Assembly: GCF_000158955.1 (NCBI RefSeq)
Contig: NZ_GG657757.1
Span: forward strand, 1,619,848-1,654,494
Length of the DNA: 34,647 bases
From: Streptomyces viridochromogenes DSM 40736
GTDB taxonomy: Bacteria; Actinomycetota; Actinomycetes; Streptomycetales; Streptomycetaceae
Reading direction: 5' to 3'
Numbering within the stretch: the first letter of the stretch is position 1; each line of letters starts with the position of its first letter. Shown here in pieces: positions 15,462-24,588 of the stretch. The translations under genes and the position numbers were made by a program. The notes under the pieces were generated by a model that made no database searches, was not told the DNA's origin, and saw only the letters and a list, made by a program, of their open reading frames with translations.

Positions 15462-15821
15462 ATGCTTGATGTCCTGACGCTGGTGACCGGGGTCGCCGCG
15501 CTGCTGGTGGCCGCCTGGTGCGGCTGGGCGGCCTACCGTGACCAGCCGACGAAGGACTGGCACTTCATCGGGATGGCCGTCGTCACCCTGCTGTCGCTGA
15601 TCCAGCTGGTGGTGGGGATCGTGGCGCTGGCGCGGGGCGAGAAGCCGGAGCAGGGCACGACGATCTTCGTGGCGTATCTGCTGGGCGCGTTCGCGTGCGT
15701 CCCGGCGGCGGGGTTCATGTCGCTGGCCGAGCGCTCACGGTGGGGCTCGGTGACGGTCGCCGCGGGCGGCGTGGTGCTGGCGGTGCTGGAGGTGCGGCTC
15801 TATGACATCTGGGGAGGCTGA
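15462..15821 (+). CDS. Small four-helix membrane protein
   Basis: A 119-residue protein with four predicted membrane helices, roughly at 3-22, 36-58, 68-88 and 94-112. The loops are short, and a charged stretch (RGEKPEQG) lies between helices 2 and 3. AAGG precedes the ATG by seven bases, and TAATAA a little further upstream may be a -10 element. The next membrane protein gene begins at its stop codon, so the two are co-transcribed and perhaps partners. I do not recognise a family. Confidence 0.75.
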   Translation: MLDVLTLVTGVAALLVAAWCGWAAYRDQPTKDWHFIGMAVVTLLSLIQLVVGIVALARGEKPEQGTTIFVAYLLGAFACVPAAGFMSLAERSRWGSVTVAAGGVVLAVLEVRLYDIWGG

Positions 15822-15822
15822 G

Positions 15823-16233
15823 GTGGGCCGGCAGCGGCTGATCAGTGGGCCGGGCACCCTGCTGGTGTGGCTGTACGGCGTGATGGTCGTCGGGGCGGTG
15901 TCACGCTCCGCGTACCAGATCGCGACGGAGTTCGACCGGGCGCCGCTGGCCTACTCGCTGTCGGCGGTGGCCGGTGTCGTGTACGGGTTCATCACGTACT
16001 CGCTGGTGCGGGGCGGGGAGACGGCGCGGAAAGCTGCGCTGGCCTGCTGTGTTGCCGAGTTGGCGGGTGTCTTGACGGTGGGGACCTGGACGTTGATCGA
16101 GCCGTCCGCCTTCCCGGACGCGACCGTGTGGTCGGACTTCGGGATGGGGTATGTGTTCATCCCGGTTCTGCTGCCGGTGTCGGCCATCTACTGGCTGCGG
16201 AAGTCGCGTACGCGAGACGGGGATGCCGCCTGA
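15823..16233 (+). CDS. Small integral membrane protein, partner of the preceding gene
   Basis: About 136 residues with four hydrophobic segments (around LLVWLYGVMVVGAV, LAYSLSAVAGVVYGFITY, AALACCVAELAGVLTVG and GYVFIPVLLPVSAIYWL) and a basic C-terminus (RKSRTRDGD). The likely start is GTG 15823, two bases after the upstream stop, with GGGGAGG at 15811-15817. ATG 15802 in the same frame would overlap the preceding gene. It is cotranscribed with its neighbour. Function unknown. Confidence 0.72.
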   Translation: MGRQRLISGPGTLLVWLYGVMVVGAVSRSAYQIATEFDRAPLAYSLSAVAGVVYGFITYSLVRGGETARKAALACCVAELAGVLTVGTWTLIEPSAFPDATVWSDFGMGYVFIPVLLPVSAIYWLRKSRTRDGDAA

Positions 16234-16277
16234 GGTGATCAGGCGGCCGCGGGTCACACGTGGTTGATCGCGCCCGC

Positions 16278-16320
16278 GCGGCGGAGCCGCACTTCGATAC
16301 AGCCGCGCGCCCCTTCAGGG
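16278..16320. terminator. Bidirectional terminator / intergenic palindrome
   Basis: It lies between two convergent genes. It holds GCGGCGGAGCCGC and the perfect hairpin CGCGCCC-CTTCA-GGGCGCG. It resembles a common Streptomyces 3'-end repeat and probably stops transcription from both sides. Confidence 0.6.
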
Positions 16321-16325
16321 CGCGG

Positions 16326-16823
16326 TCAAGCCGTCGCCGCGTAGGTGCCGGCGGGCTTCTCCAGGACGATCATCGGGACGCCGTCGGCGCCCTGGGACGT
16401 GCCCACCGTTTCGTAGCCGACCCTGCGGTAGAGGCGGAGGTTGCCCTCGCTGCGGTGGCCGGTGTGGAGGCGGAAGCGGGTGGCGCCGTGCTGGTCGGCG
16501 AGGGCCGATTCGGCCGCGCGGAGGAGACGGGCGCCGATGCCGTGGCCCTGGAGGCGGGGGTGGACGCAGAGCTTGCCGATCGCGGCGGCGCCGCCGTCGG
16601 TGACCGAGCCGCGGACCGAGCCCACGACCTCGTCGCCGAGCCGGGCCACGAAGACGCAGTCGCGGCCGACTTCCTCGCGGACCGAGTCGAGGGTTTGGAC
16701 GAGCGGGTCGATGCGGTAGTTCCCGTACAGGGCCGCCTCCGTCTGGAAGCACAGGTACTGCAGTCTGAAGATCTGCTCCGCGTCCTGCTCGGTCGCCGCA
16801 GAGATGGTCACGCTCATGCCCAT
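16326..16823 (-). CDS. GNAT family N-acetyltransferase
   Basis: About 165 residues. The acetyl-CoA-binding motif A is visible as GKLCVHPRLQGHGIGARLLRAAES (Q-x-x-G-x-G), preceded by the beta-strand VFVARLGDEVVGSVRGSV and followed by RLHTGHRSEGNLRLYRRVGYETVG. This is the standard layout for acetylation of a small molecule or peptide amine. The start ATG 16821-16823 has GGGAGG eight to nine bases upstream; ATG 16815-16817 is a close alternative. It is the last minus-strand gene before the convergent membrane pair. Substrate unknown. Confidence 0.86.
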   Translation of the reverse strand: MGMSVTISAATEQDAEQIFRLQYLCFQTEAALYGNYRIDPLVQTLDSVREEVGRDCVFVARLGDEVVGSVRGSVTDGGAAAIGKLCVHPRLQGHGIGARLLRAAESALADQHGATRFRLHTGHRSEGNLRLYRRVGYETVGTSQGADGVPMIVLEKPAGTYAATA

Positions 16824-16880
16824 GTGCGCACGCCTCCCGCTCATCTGATCACCGGTCGTCCCCCACTCCTATCCCCGCCC

Positions 16881-17375
16881 TCAGCGGGCCGCAACCTCCG
16901 GTGCCAGCAATCTGCGCAGACATCCCAGGCATCTGGAACGTTCCGGGCCGAGACTGCCCTGTGAGATACCCAACTCCCCTGCGATTTCCCGGTATGTCAG
17001 GTCCTCAGGGGAGAGCAGGGCCTCCATGAGGCGCGGGCAGCGGCCCGGGAGGCGGCGCACGGCCGCGCGCACGGCACGGCCGCGGGCCGCGTCGAGGGCG
17101 AGCTGTTCGGGGTCGCGGCCACCGTCGTCGACCGGTTCGACGCCGTAGGGCCGTTCGAGGCGGCTCGTCCGGCGGGTGCGCCGGGCCTCCGAGCGGACGG
17201 CCCGGCGGAGCCATCCCTGCGGGTCGCGCGGCGGGTCCTCGGCGTCGAGGCGCTCCAGCAGACGGAGCCAGACCGCCTGTTCCAGGTCGCCGGCCTCGGC
17301 TCCGGCCGCGTATGCCTCCGCGGAGGCCTCGGCGGTGAGCAGCGGGCGCAGGGAGGTGACCAGCTCGTGCGTCAT
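16881..17375 (-). CDS. Small ECF-like RNA polymerase sigma factor
   Basis: A 164-residue protein with the two-domain plan of an ECF sigma factor. A region-2-like part at about 28-70 (DLEQAVWLRLLERL, DPQGWLRRAVRSEARRTRR) is joined by an acidic linker to region 4 (about 117-156: EALLSPEDLTYREIAGELGISQGSLGPERSRCLGCLRRLL), whose helix-turn-helix would bind the -35 element. The CLGC pair is typical of one Streptomyces group of such proteins. There is no anti-sigma gene beside it. It lies downstream of glpQ with a terminator between, so it is probably expressed separately. Region 2 is weak, so a non-sigma DNA-binding role is possible. Confidence 0.75.
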   Translation of the reverse strand: MTHELVTSLRPLLTAEASAEAYAAGAEAGDLEQAVWLRLLERLDAEDPPRDPQGWLRRAVRSEARRTRRTSRLERPYGVEPVDDGGRDPEQLALDAARGRAVRAAVRRLPGRCPRLMEALLSPEDLTYREIAGELGISQGSLGPERSRCLGCLRRLLAPEVAAR

Positions 17376-17389
17376 ATGCGGAGCGACGC

Positions 17390-17421
17390 GGCCGCCCGGG
17401 CGGTGGGTTGCCCGGGCGGCC
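17390..17421 (-). terminator. Terminator after the glycerophosphodiesterase gene
   Basis: A perfect 12-bp stem (GGCCGCCCGGGC / GCCCGGGCGGCC) with an 8-nt loop lies about 45 bp past the glpQ stop. There is no U-tract, as is usual in Streptomyces. Confidence 0.65.
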
Positions 17422-17465
17422 GAAACTCACTCGACCGGGGGGTGTGAGCGCAGCTGTTGACGCGC

Positions 17466-18632
17466 TCAGCTGTTGACGAAGACCTCGCGGGCCAGCACGC
17501 CCGTGTCCGGCTGGTCGGTGAAGACGCCGTCTATGCCGGTCGCGAAGTAGGCCTTGTAGGCACCGAAGACGTCACCGTAGGCGTCGGCCTCCGTGCCCTT
17601 GCGGAAGTCCGCCGGGAGGAAGGGGTTCTCGTTGCGCATGGTCCACGGGTGCAGGATCAGGCCCACCTTGTGCGCGTCGGAGACGAGCGCCGTCGGCTCG
17701 GTGAGCCTGCCGCCGGCGTCGCGCGGGATGACCAGGTCCAGGGTCGGTCCGATGCCCTGCGCGTAGGAGGCGATCTCCCGGAGGCCGGCCGGCTTGACCA
17801 GGTCGGCGACCGTGCGCGGGTCGCCCGTCTCGACGAAGTCCCAGGGGCGGGTGTTCGCGCCGGACAGCAGGACGACCAGGGGGTTGTCCACGAGCTTGTT
17901 GAGACGCTCGATGCTGGTCGGCTCGAAGGACTGGATGATGACCGGGGAGGTCCGCCCGTCCTTGCGGTGCTTGCGCAGCGCCTTGGCGACCCGCTCCTCC
18001 AGCGGCAGCCCCTGCTTGCGGAAGTAGGTGGGGTGCTTCATCTCGGGGTAGATCCAGACCTGCTTGCCGCGCGCCCGGGTCTGCCGGTCCTGCCAGGTCA
18101 GGACCTCCTCGAAGGTGGGGATCTCCCAGCGCCCGTTGTAGAGGGTGTTGTGCGGGCGGTTGGCGGGGATGCGCTCGATCGCCCGCAGGGTCTTCAGCTC
18201 GGCGAGTGTGAAGTCCTCGGTGAACCAGCCGGTGGTGGAGACGCCGTCGAGCTGCTTGGTCTTCTTGCGGTCGGCGAACTCGGGGTGGTCGGCGACGTCC
18301 GTGGTGCCGCCGATCTCGGGCTCGTGACGGCAGACGAGGTGCCCGTCCTTCGTCGGCACCAGGTCGCCGGCCTCGACGATGTCGGCGCCCATGTCGAGAG
18401 CGAGCTGGTAGGAGCCGAGGGTGTGCTCCGGGCGGTAGCCGCTGGCCCCGCGGTGGCCGACGATCGTCGGCTTGGGGAGGCTCTTCAGTCCGCCGCTGCC
18501 GTACCGGACGCTGTCGGCTCTCGCCGTGCCGGTCACGCCGAGTACCGCTCCGCCGGCGCCGAGCACCGCCGCGCCGAGCAGGGCCCGCCGTCCGGTTCCG
18601 CTCGCTCCCTCGTTCGACTTCTGCGTTCCCAT
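17466..18632 (-). CDS. glpQ1: Secreted glycerophosphodiester phosphodiesterase
   Basis: A 388-residue enzyme that hydrolyses glycerophosphodiesters to glycerol-3-phosphate and an alcohol, scavenging phosphate and carbon outside the cell. A Tat-type signal (GRRALLGAAVLGAGGAVLG) leads to a likely cleavage site after ARA near residue 39. The GDPD domain shows HRGASGYRPEHT (H60, R61), the metal-site region VEAGDLVPTKDG (E87, D90; one residue longer than the usual E-x-D) and H103 in CRHEPEI. Later segments VWIYPEMKHP and GIDGVFTDQPD close the barrel. It is divergent from plsC, with palindromes in the gap. The Streptomyces orthologue is reported as part of the Pho regulon. The name glpQ1 rests on similarity and context. 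Confidence 0.92.
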   Translation of the reverse strand: MGTQKSNEGASGTGRRALLGAAVLGAGGAVLGVTGTARADSVRYGSGGLKSLPKPTIVGHRGASGYRPEHTLGSYQLALDMGADIVEAGDLVPTKDGHLVCRHEPEIGGTTDVADHPEFADRKKTKQLDGVSTTGWFTEDFTLAELKTLRAIERIPANRPHNTLYNGRWEIPTFEEVLTWQDRQTRARGKQVWIYPEMKHPTYFRKQGLPLEERVAKALRKHRKDGRTSPVIIQSFEPTSIERLNKLVDNPLVVLLSGANTRPWDFVETGDPRTVADLVKPAGLREIASYAQGIGPTLDLVIPRDAGGRLTEPTALVSDAHKVGLILHPWTMRNENPFLPADFRKGTEADAYGDVFGAYKAYFATGIDGVFTDQPDTGVLAREVFVNS

Positions 18633-18719
18633 GAGCGCCCTCCTGCCGTCGGCTCGTCAGTGCGGGCCGATCGTACGGGCGCGTACATGACCAGCGGGAG
18701 ACGCCGCGCGGAACACGCG

Positions 18720-18738
18720 GGTGACACGCGATGTCACC
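18720..18738. promoter_or_regulatory. Palindromic operator candidate GGTGACA-N5-TGTCACC
   Basis: Perfect 7-bp arms with a 5-nt spacer, about 90 bp upstream of the glpQ1 start. It is suited to a dimeric regulator. The TCACC core overlaps the PHO-box consensus, but the inverted arrangement does not match it. Confidence 0.45.
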
Positions 18739-18853
18739 GTGGCGGGCGGGGCGGCGAACTGACGGTTCGTCGACTTCGTCGCATTCCCGCCGGTTCGGCA
18801 CGGCGGTTCTGGGAACGCGTGCCAGGCCGGTACTGGTCCGTCCGGAGCGATGT

Positions 18854-18870
18854 CCGTCACATCGTGACGG
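18854..18870. promoter_or_regulatory. Palindromic operator candidate CCGTCAC-ATC-GTGACGG
   Basis: Perfect 7-bp arms with a 3-nt spacer, in the same region as the 18720 palindrome and with the same GTCAC core. It lies about 165 bp before the plsC start. Confidence 0.4.
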
Positions 18871-19035
18871 CCGGGTCACGCATCGTCGACGGGGTGTCAC
18901 CGCAGGTAAACACGCGTCAACAGTGTGTAAGACCTCGGTTAAGTCGCCGTGGCCGATGTGCGCGATCCCGGGGGCCGCGAGTATCGTCCTCACCTGCACA
19001 TACACATAAAGCATCCCTTGACACCGGAGGGTCCG

Positions 19036-19710
19036 TTGTCCCGCTTCGCACTCATCAAGGCAGTGCTCGGCCCGATCATGCGCCTGATGTTCCGCCCACA
19101 GGTGGAAGGTGCGGAGCACATTCCCGGCGACGGTCCGGTCATCCTGGCCGGCAACCACCTGACGTTCATCGACTCGATGATCCTGCCGCTGGTCTGCGAC
19201 CGGCAGGTCTGCTTCATCGGCAAGGACGAGTACGTGACCGGGAAGGGCTTCAAGGGCCGGCTGATGGCCTGGTTCTTCACCGGCGTCGGCATGATCCCCG
19301 TGGACCGCGACGGCGGCCGGGGCGGGGTGGCCGCCCTGATGACCGGGCGACGGGTGCTGGACGAGGGCCGGGTCTTCGGCATCTACCCGGAGGGCACACG
19401 GTCTCCCGACGGCCGCCTGTACCGGGGGCGTACCGGCATCGCCCGGCTCACGCTGATGACCGGGGCTCCGGTGGTGCCGTTCGCGATGATCGGTACGGAC
19501 CGGATCCAGCCGGGCGGGGCGGGCCTGCCCCGGCCGGGCAAGGTCACCGTGCGGTTCGGTGAGGCGATGGAGTTCTCCCGGTACGAGGGGATGGACCGGG
19601 ACCGCTATGTGCTGCGGGCCGTCACCGACTCGGTGATGGCCGAGGTCATGCGGCTGTCCGGGCAGGAGTACGTCGACATGTACGCGAGCAAGGCGAAGGA
19701 AGCGGCGTAG
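19036..19710 (+). CDS. plsC: 1-acyl-sn-glycerol-3-phosphate acyltransferase
   Basis: A 224-residue PlsC-type enzyme that acylates lysophosphatidic acid to phosphatidic acid at the membrane. The catalytic motif is NHLTFID (HX4D, H41-D46). The glycerol-phosphate-binding motif is FGIYPEGTRS near residue 115, and a further conserved block is GAPVVPFAMIGTD. The start is TTG 19036-19038, five bases after CGGAGG; the frame is open earlier but has no ribosome binding site. It is divergent from glpQ1, which releases glycerol-3-phosphate, so both touch phospholipid metabolism. It ends at a convergent terminator. Confidence 0.9.
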   Translation: MSRFALIKAVLGPIMRLMFRPQVEGAEHIPGDGPVILAGNHLTFIDSMILPLVCDRQVCFIGKDEYVTGKGFKGRLMAWFFTGVGMIPVDRDGGRGGVAALMTGRRVLDEGRVFGIYPEGTRSPDGRLYRGRTGIARLTLMTGAPVVPFAMIGTDRIQPGGAGLPRPGKVTVRFGEAMEFSRYEGMDRDRYVLRAVTDSVMAEVMRLSGQEYVDMYASKAKEAA

Positions 19711-19718
19711 GCGGCGGT

Positions 19719-19745
19719 GCGCTGAGGGGCCGGGCCCCTCAGCGC
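19719..19745. terminator. Convergent bidirectional terminator
   Basis: GCGCTGAGGGGCC, one G, then the exact complement: a 13-bp perfect stem between plsC (plus) and the MFS gene (minus). It serves both directions. Confidence 0.8.
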
Positions 19746-19753
19746 CACCTGGG

Positions 19754-21286
19754 CTACGGGTGTTCCGCCCCGCCCTCCAGCCGCTGCCCCCGCAGCAGGA
19801 ACCACGCCGCCACCGCCGCGGCCAGCAGGACCGCCGCGCCGACGCCGGCCGCGAGTGCCAGTCCGTCGACGAAGGACGTGCGGGCCGCGTCCAGCATCAC
19901 GGCTGCGCTGTGCGCGGGCATGCCCGCTGCCGCCTCGACGGCGCCGCCCAGCGACTCGTGGGCCGCGTCCGGTGTTCCCGCCGGACCGGTGAAGTCCCGG
20001 TAGACGCCGGTGACGATCGAGCCGAGCACGGCGATACCGAGGGCGGCGCCGAGTTCGTACGCCGTCTCGGAGACGGCGGAGGCGGAACCCGCCTGCTCCT
20101 TGGGCACGCTGGACAGGATCACGTCGGCGGTCACGGTGAACGAGAAACCGGCGCCGACACCGACCACCAGCAGCGCGGTACCGAGCAGCGGATAGCCGGT
20201 GGACTGACCGACCACCGTGAGCGCGGCCAGCCCCAGGCCGATCGCCGCCAGACCGCAGGAGACCACGGACCGCACCGAGAAACGGCGGGCCGCACGCCCC
20301 GCGACCAGACCGGCCGCCACCGCACCGATCGCGGCGGGCAGTTCGGCCAGACCCGCCTCGAACGGACGCCTGCCCTGGACGAGTTGCAGGTACTGCGAGA
20401 GGAAGAACACCAGCCCGGACAGGCCCAGGATGGTCAGCAGGTCGGCCAGGACCGCCCCGCTGAAGCCGCGGTTGCGGAACAGCCGCATGTCCAGCAGCGG
20501 AGCCGGGAGCCGGAGCTGACGGCGGACGAACCCGTACAGGGCGGCGGCGCCCAGCAGGCCGGCGGCCGTCGGGGTCCAGGCGAAGCCGTGCGCCGCGATC
20601 TCCTTGACCGCGTACACGATGCCGACCATGCCCACCAGCGACAGCAGGACGCTGCTCATGTCCCAGGGGCCCGGGTTCGCGGTGCGCGACTCGGGCAGCA
20701 GCTTCATCCCGACGAGGACCAGCACGAGCATCACGGGCAGGTTGATCAGGAAGACCGATCCCCACCAGAAGTGCTCCAGCAGGAACCCTCCGACGATCGG
20801 GCCGACCGCCGTACCCGCGGAGGCGGTGGCGCCCCAGATCCCGACGGCGAGGCTGCGTTCGCGCGGGTCGTGGAAGAGGTTGCGGATGAGCGCGAGCGTG
20901 GCGGGCATCAGGGTCGCACCGGCGACGCCGAGCAGCGCCCGCGCGACGATCATCATCTCCGGGGTCGTGGCGTAGGCGTTGAGCACGGATATCGCTCCGA
21001 ACGCCGTCGCGCCGACGAGCAGGATCCGCTTGCGGCCGATGCGGTCGCCGAGGCTGCCCATGGAGACGAGCAGACCGGCGATGACGAACGAGTAGACGTC
21101 GCCGATCCACAGCAGCTGCGTGCCCGAGGGCCTCAGGTCCTCGCTGATGTAGGGGGTCGCGAGACCGAGGACGGTCGCGTCGACGGCCACCAGCAGCACA
21201 GCGAGCACGAGAACGCCGAGCGCGAGCCAGCGGCCGGGGCGCTTCACCGCCTCGTCGGTCCTCGCCGCCTGCAGGGTGCTGGTCAT
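19754..21286 (-). CDS. MFS drug exporter, DHA2 (EmrB/QacA) type
   Basis: A 510-residue, probably 14-helix proton-driven exporter. Motif A is GSLGDRIGRKRILL after the second helix. The antiporter motif C is GATASAGTAVGPIVGGFLL, followed by WWGSVFLINLP, and the opening LALGVLVLAVLLVAVDATVLGLA is typical of the group. Its ATG overlaps the stop of the TetR gene by 4 bp (ATGA), so the repressor and pump are translated together. A TetR operator precedes the pair. It likely exports a toxic or antibiotic-like compound that also acts as inducer; the substrate cannot be told. The frame continues upstream only as a shadow of the TetR gene. Confidence 0.92.
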   Translation of the reverse strand: MTSTLQAARTDEAVKRPGRWLALGVLVLAVLLVAVDATVLGLATPYISEDLRPSGTQLLWIGDVYSFVIAGLLVSMGSLGDRIGRKRILLVGATAFGAISVLNAYATTPEMMIVARALLGVAGATLMPATLALIRNLFHDPRERSLAVGIWGATASAGTAVGPIVGGFLLEHFWWGSVFLINLPVMLVLVLVGMKLLPESRTANPGPWDMSSVLLSLVGMVGIVYAVKEIAAHGFAWTPTAAGLLGAAALYGFVRRQLRLPAPLLDMRLFRNRGFSGAVLADLLTILGLSGLVFFLSQYLQLVQGRRPFEAGLAELPAAIGAVAAGLVAGRAARRFSVRSVVSCGLAAIGLGLAALTVVGQSTGYPLLGTALLVVGVGAGFSFTVTADVILSSVPKEQAGSASAVSETAYELGAALGIAVLGSIVTGVYRDFTGPAGTPDAAHESLGGAVEAAAGMPAHSAAVMLDAARTSFVDGLALAAGVGAAVLLAAAVAAWFLLRGQRLEGGAEHP

Positions 21287-21834
21287 GATTCCTCTCTCCG
21301 CAGTGCGCCGCCGAGCAGCAGCTCGACGATCATGTGCTGGAAGTCCTTGGGCGCGCCCTTGCCGCTGTGCACCATCCAGGCACCGGAGGCCATCAGGCCG
21401 TACAGCGCCTCGGTGAGCCAGGCCGGTGTGAGGTCGATGCGGAACTCGCCGGCGAGCTGGCCGCGCCGGAACAGGGCCGAGATCCGGTCGTCGATCAGGG
21501 ACCAGCCCGCGTTCTGCTCCTCGCCCTCGAACAGCTGGTTCTCGGTGTAGAGGAAGGCGAGCAGTCCGGCGGCGGGCTCCATGGCTCCGACCAGCCGGCG
21601 GACGGCCTCGCTCGCGGTGCCCTCGTCGAGCCGGGCCGTGTCCAGTGCCGCCCGGCACTCCTCGATGCCCAGCGACTCCAGGGCGCGGACGAGGGCGTCA
21701 CGTCCGGCGAAGTGGCGGTGCAGCGTGGCGCGGCTGATCCCGGCGGCCTTGGCGACCTCGTCCATGGTCGCGGTGGATTTGCGGGTCAGCAGGGCGGCGG
21801 CGGAGCGCAGCACGTGGTCAGGGTCGACAGCCAT
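21283..21834 (-). CDS. TetR family repressor of the adjacent MFS exporter
   Basis: A 183-residue regulator. The N-terminal helix-turn-helix (about 22-45) reads ATMDEVAKAAGISRATLHRHFAGRDALVRAL, typical of TetR. The C-terminal part would bind the inducer and form the dimer. I chose ATG 21832-21834 over the longer frame: a -10-like TATGTT lies only six bases before it, so the mRNA may be leaderless. A perfect ATGAGACA-CCAA-TGTCTCAT palindrome sits just upstream, and another half-site overlaps the start codon, which points to autorepression. The gene is first in a two-gene operon with the MFS pump. Confidence 0.9.
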   Translation of the reverse strand: MAVDPDHVLRSAAALLTRKSTATMDEVAKAAGISRATLHRHFAGRDALVRALESLGIEECRAALDTARLDEGTASEAVRRLVGAMEPAAGLLAFLYTENQLFEGEEQNAGWSLIDDRISALFRRGQLAGEFRIDLTPAWLTEALYGLMASGAWMVHSGKGAPKDFQHMIVELLLGGALRREES

Positions 21835-21872
21835 GAGACAAACATAAACCATATGAGACACCAATGTCTCAT
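21833..21872 (-). promoter_or_regulatory. TetR operator and promoter
   Basis: A perfect 8-bp inverted repeat ATGAGACA-CCAA-TGTCTCAT (21853-21872) plus a third half-site ATGAGACA at 21833-21840, exactly 20 bp from the second. The -10-like TATGTT lies between them on the minus strand, so repressor binding would block the polymerase. Confidence 0.75.
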
Positions 21873-21912
21873 GCTGGGCATGCGTGCCTCATGACTGTCG
21901 GCTCACGGAGAG

Positions 21913-21949
21913 AAGGTGAGCACCCAAAGGTGAGAGCTCGGAAGGTGAG
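21913..21949. repeat. Three direct AAGGTGAG repeats
   Basis: Copies start at 21913, 21927 and 21942, spaced 14 and 15 bp, between the aldo/keto reductase stop and the TetR promoter. They may be binding sites or a small tandem expansion. Confidence 0.5.
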
Positions 21950-21952
21950 TGG

Positions 21953-22924
21953 TCAGTGCCAGGGCAGCTGACCGCGCCGCTCCCAGTACGCCTGCGGTTC
22001 CTCGGCCAGCGTGGCGAGGCGGGCCAGCTGGTCGTCGTCCAGGTCGACGACCGCGGCGTGCAGGTTCGAGGCGAGCTGGTTGGTCGTGGCGGCGCCGGAG
22101 AGGACGACGCCGGCCCACGGCTGCCGCAGGATCGCGGCCAGGGCCACGGCGTCACAGCCCAGCCCGGCCTGCTCGGCGACCTCCTTGACGGCGTCCGGAG
22201 CATGCGGCCCGGCCAGTCGGCCGTTGGCCATGCCCTCCTTGACGATCACGGTGAGGCCGGCGTCGTGGGCCTCGGCGAGGGCGGGGGCGGCAGAGGTCTC
22301 CAGCGCGTTGTACGTGGACTGCACCGTGCGGAAGAGGGGTTCGCCGTCGACCGTCACGGCCAGGGCCGCGCGGATCGCGTCCGCTTGGGCGGGGCCGCTG
22401 GTGGAGAAACCGACGGTGAGGCCCTGGGCGGCGGCTTCCGCGAGCCTGGCGTGCAGTTCCTTGTCGGTGAGGGCCGGGCTGTCAGGGGTCACGGAGTGGA
22501 TCTGGTAGAGGTCGAGCCGGTCGCCGAGCAGGGCGTCGCTCTCGGCGCGCTGCCGTTCGTAGGTGGCGAGGGTGTGGTCCTTGACCTCGTGGGTCTCGGC
22601 GTCGGTGGACCAGTCGGCGGTGTAGGTGTAGCCCCACTTGCTGCCGACGACGATGTCGTCGAGGCCGGGCCGGTTCCGCAGCCAGTCGGCGAGGAACTCC
22701 TCCGAGCGGCCGTAGGAGCGGGCCGCGTCGAAGTAGCGGACACCTTGGGCGTAGGCGGCGTCCAGGAGTTCGTGGGTGCGGTTGCGGAGCGCCTCTACGC
22801 CGCGGTCTTCTCCGAGGTCTTCGTCTCGGCCGAGGTTGATGTAGCCCGGGCGTCCGACGGCGGCGAGACCGAGGCCGATGTGGCAGGTGGGGGTTGTTGC
22901 TGTGGCCAGGCGGGCGAAGGGCAT
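21953..22924 (-). CDS. Aldo/keto reductase
   Basis: A 323-residue NAD(P)H-dependent oxidoreductase with a TIM-barrel fold. Family marks: the catalytic Asp/Tyr region RYFDAARSYGRSEEFLADWL, the lysine strand DIVVGSKWGYTYTADW, and DRLDLYQIHSVTPDSPAL carrying the catalytic His. Later segments are LTVGFSTSGPAQADAI and the cofactor-phosphate loop near the C-terminus. The start ATG 22922-22924 has GGAG seven bases upstream; the much longer open frame above it is a shadow of argH. It lies upstream of the TetR operon on the same strand, but the TetR gene has its own promoter. Substrate unknown. Confidence 0.88.
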   Translation of the reverse strand: MPFARLATATTPTCHIGLGLAAVGRPGYINLGRDEDLGEDRGVEALRNRTHELLDAAYAQGVRYFDAARSYGRSEEFLADWLRNRPGLDDIVVGSKWGYTYTADWSTDAETHEVKDHTLATYERQRAESDALLGDRLDLYQIHSVTPDSPALTDKELHARLAEAAAQGLTVGFSTSGPAQADAIRAALAVTVDGEPLFRTVQSTYNALETSAAPALAEAHDAGLTVIVKEGMANGRLAGPHAPDAVKEVAEQAGLGCDAVALAAILRQPWAGVVLSGAATTNQLASNLHAAVVDLDDDQLARLATLAEEPQAYWERRGQLPWH

Positions 22925-23013
22925 CGCGGGCTCCGTTCGGTCGGCTACGGCTTTCGACCAACGTAACCCCCGCGATGACCTCCGCCTGAGAGCTCGGGGC
23001 TTGTTGTGTGTTT

Positions 23014-23067
23014 GCGAGTGCGGGTTGTTCGTGGCTTGTCGCGCAGTTCCCCGCGCCCCTGAGTGCG
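23014..23067. repeat. Streptomyces intergenic repeat after argH
   Basis: It contains GTGCGGGTTGTTCGTGGC and CGCGCAGTTCCCCGCGCC. The second block also occurs, inverted, at 31871-31889. It folds weakly and probably marks the 3' end of the argH transcript. Confidence 0.65.
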
Positions 23068-23073
23068 TTTCCC

Positions 23074-24576
<1,503 letters not shown>

Positions 24577-24588
24577 TCACGCTACTGC

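Larger units (their letters stand above)
18633..19035. other. Divergent glpQ1-plsC intergenic region
   Basis: About 400 bp without a gene. It holds at least five GTCAC/GTGAC half-sites, two arranged as perfect palindromes listed separately. A stretch reading GTGTCACCGCA, GGTAAACACGC, GTCAACAGTGT at 18894-18926 has 11-bp spacing, loosely like direct-repeat PHO boxes. Confidence 0.5.
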
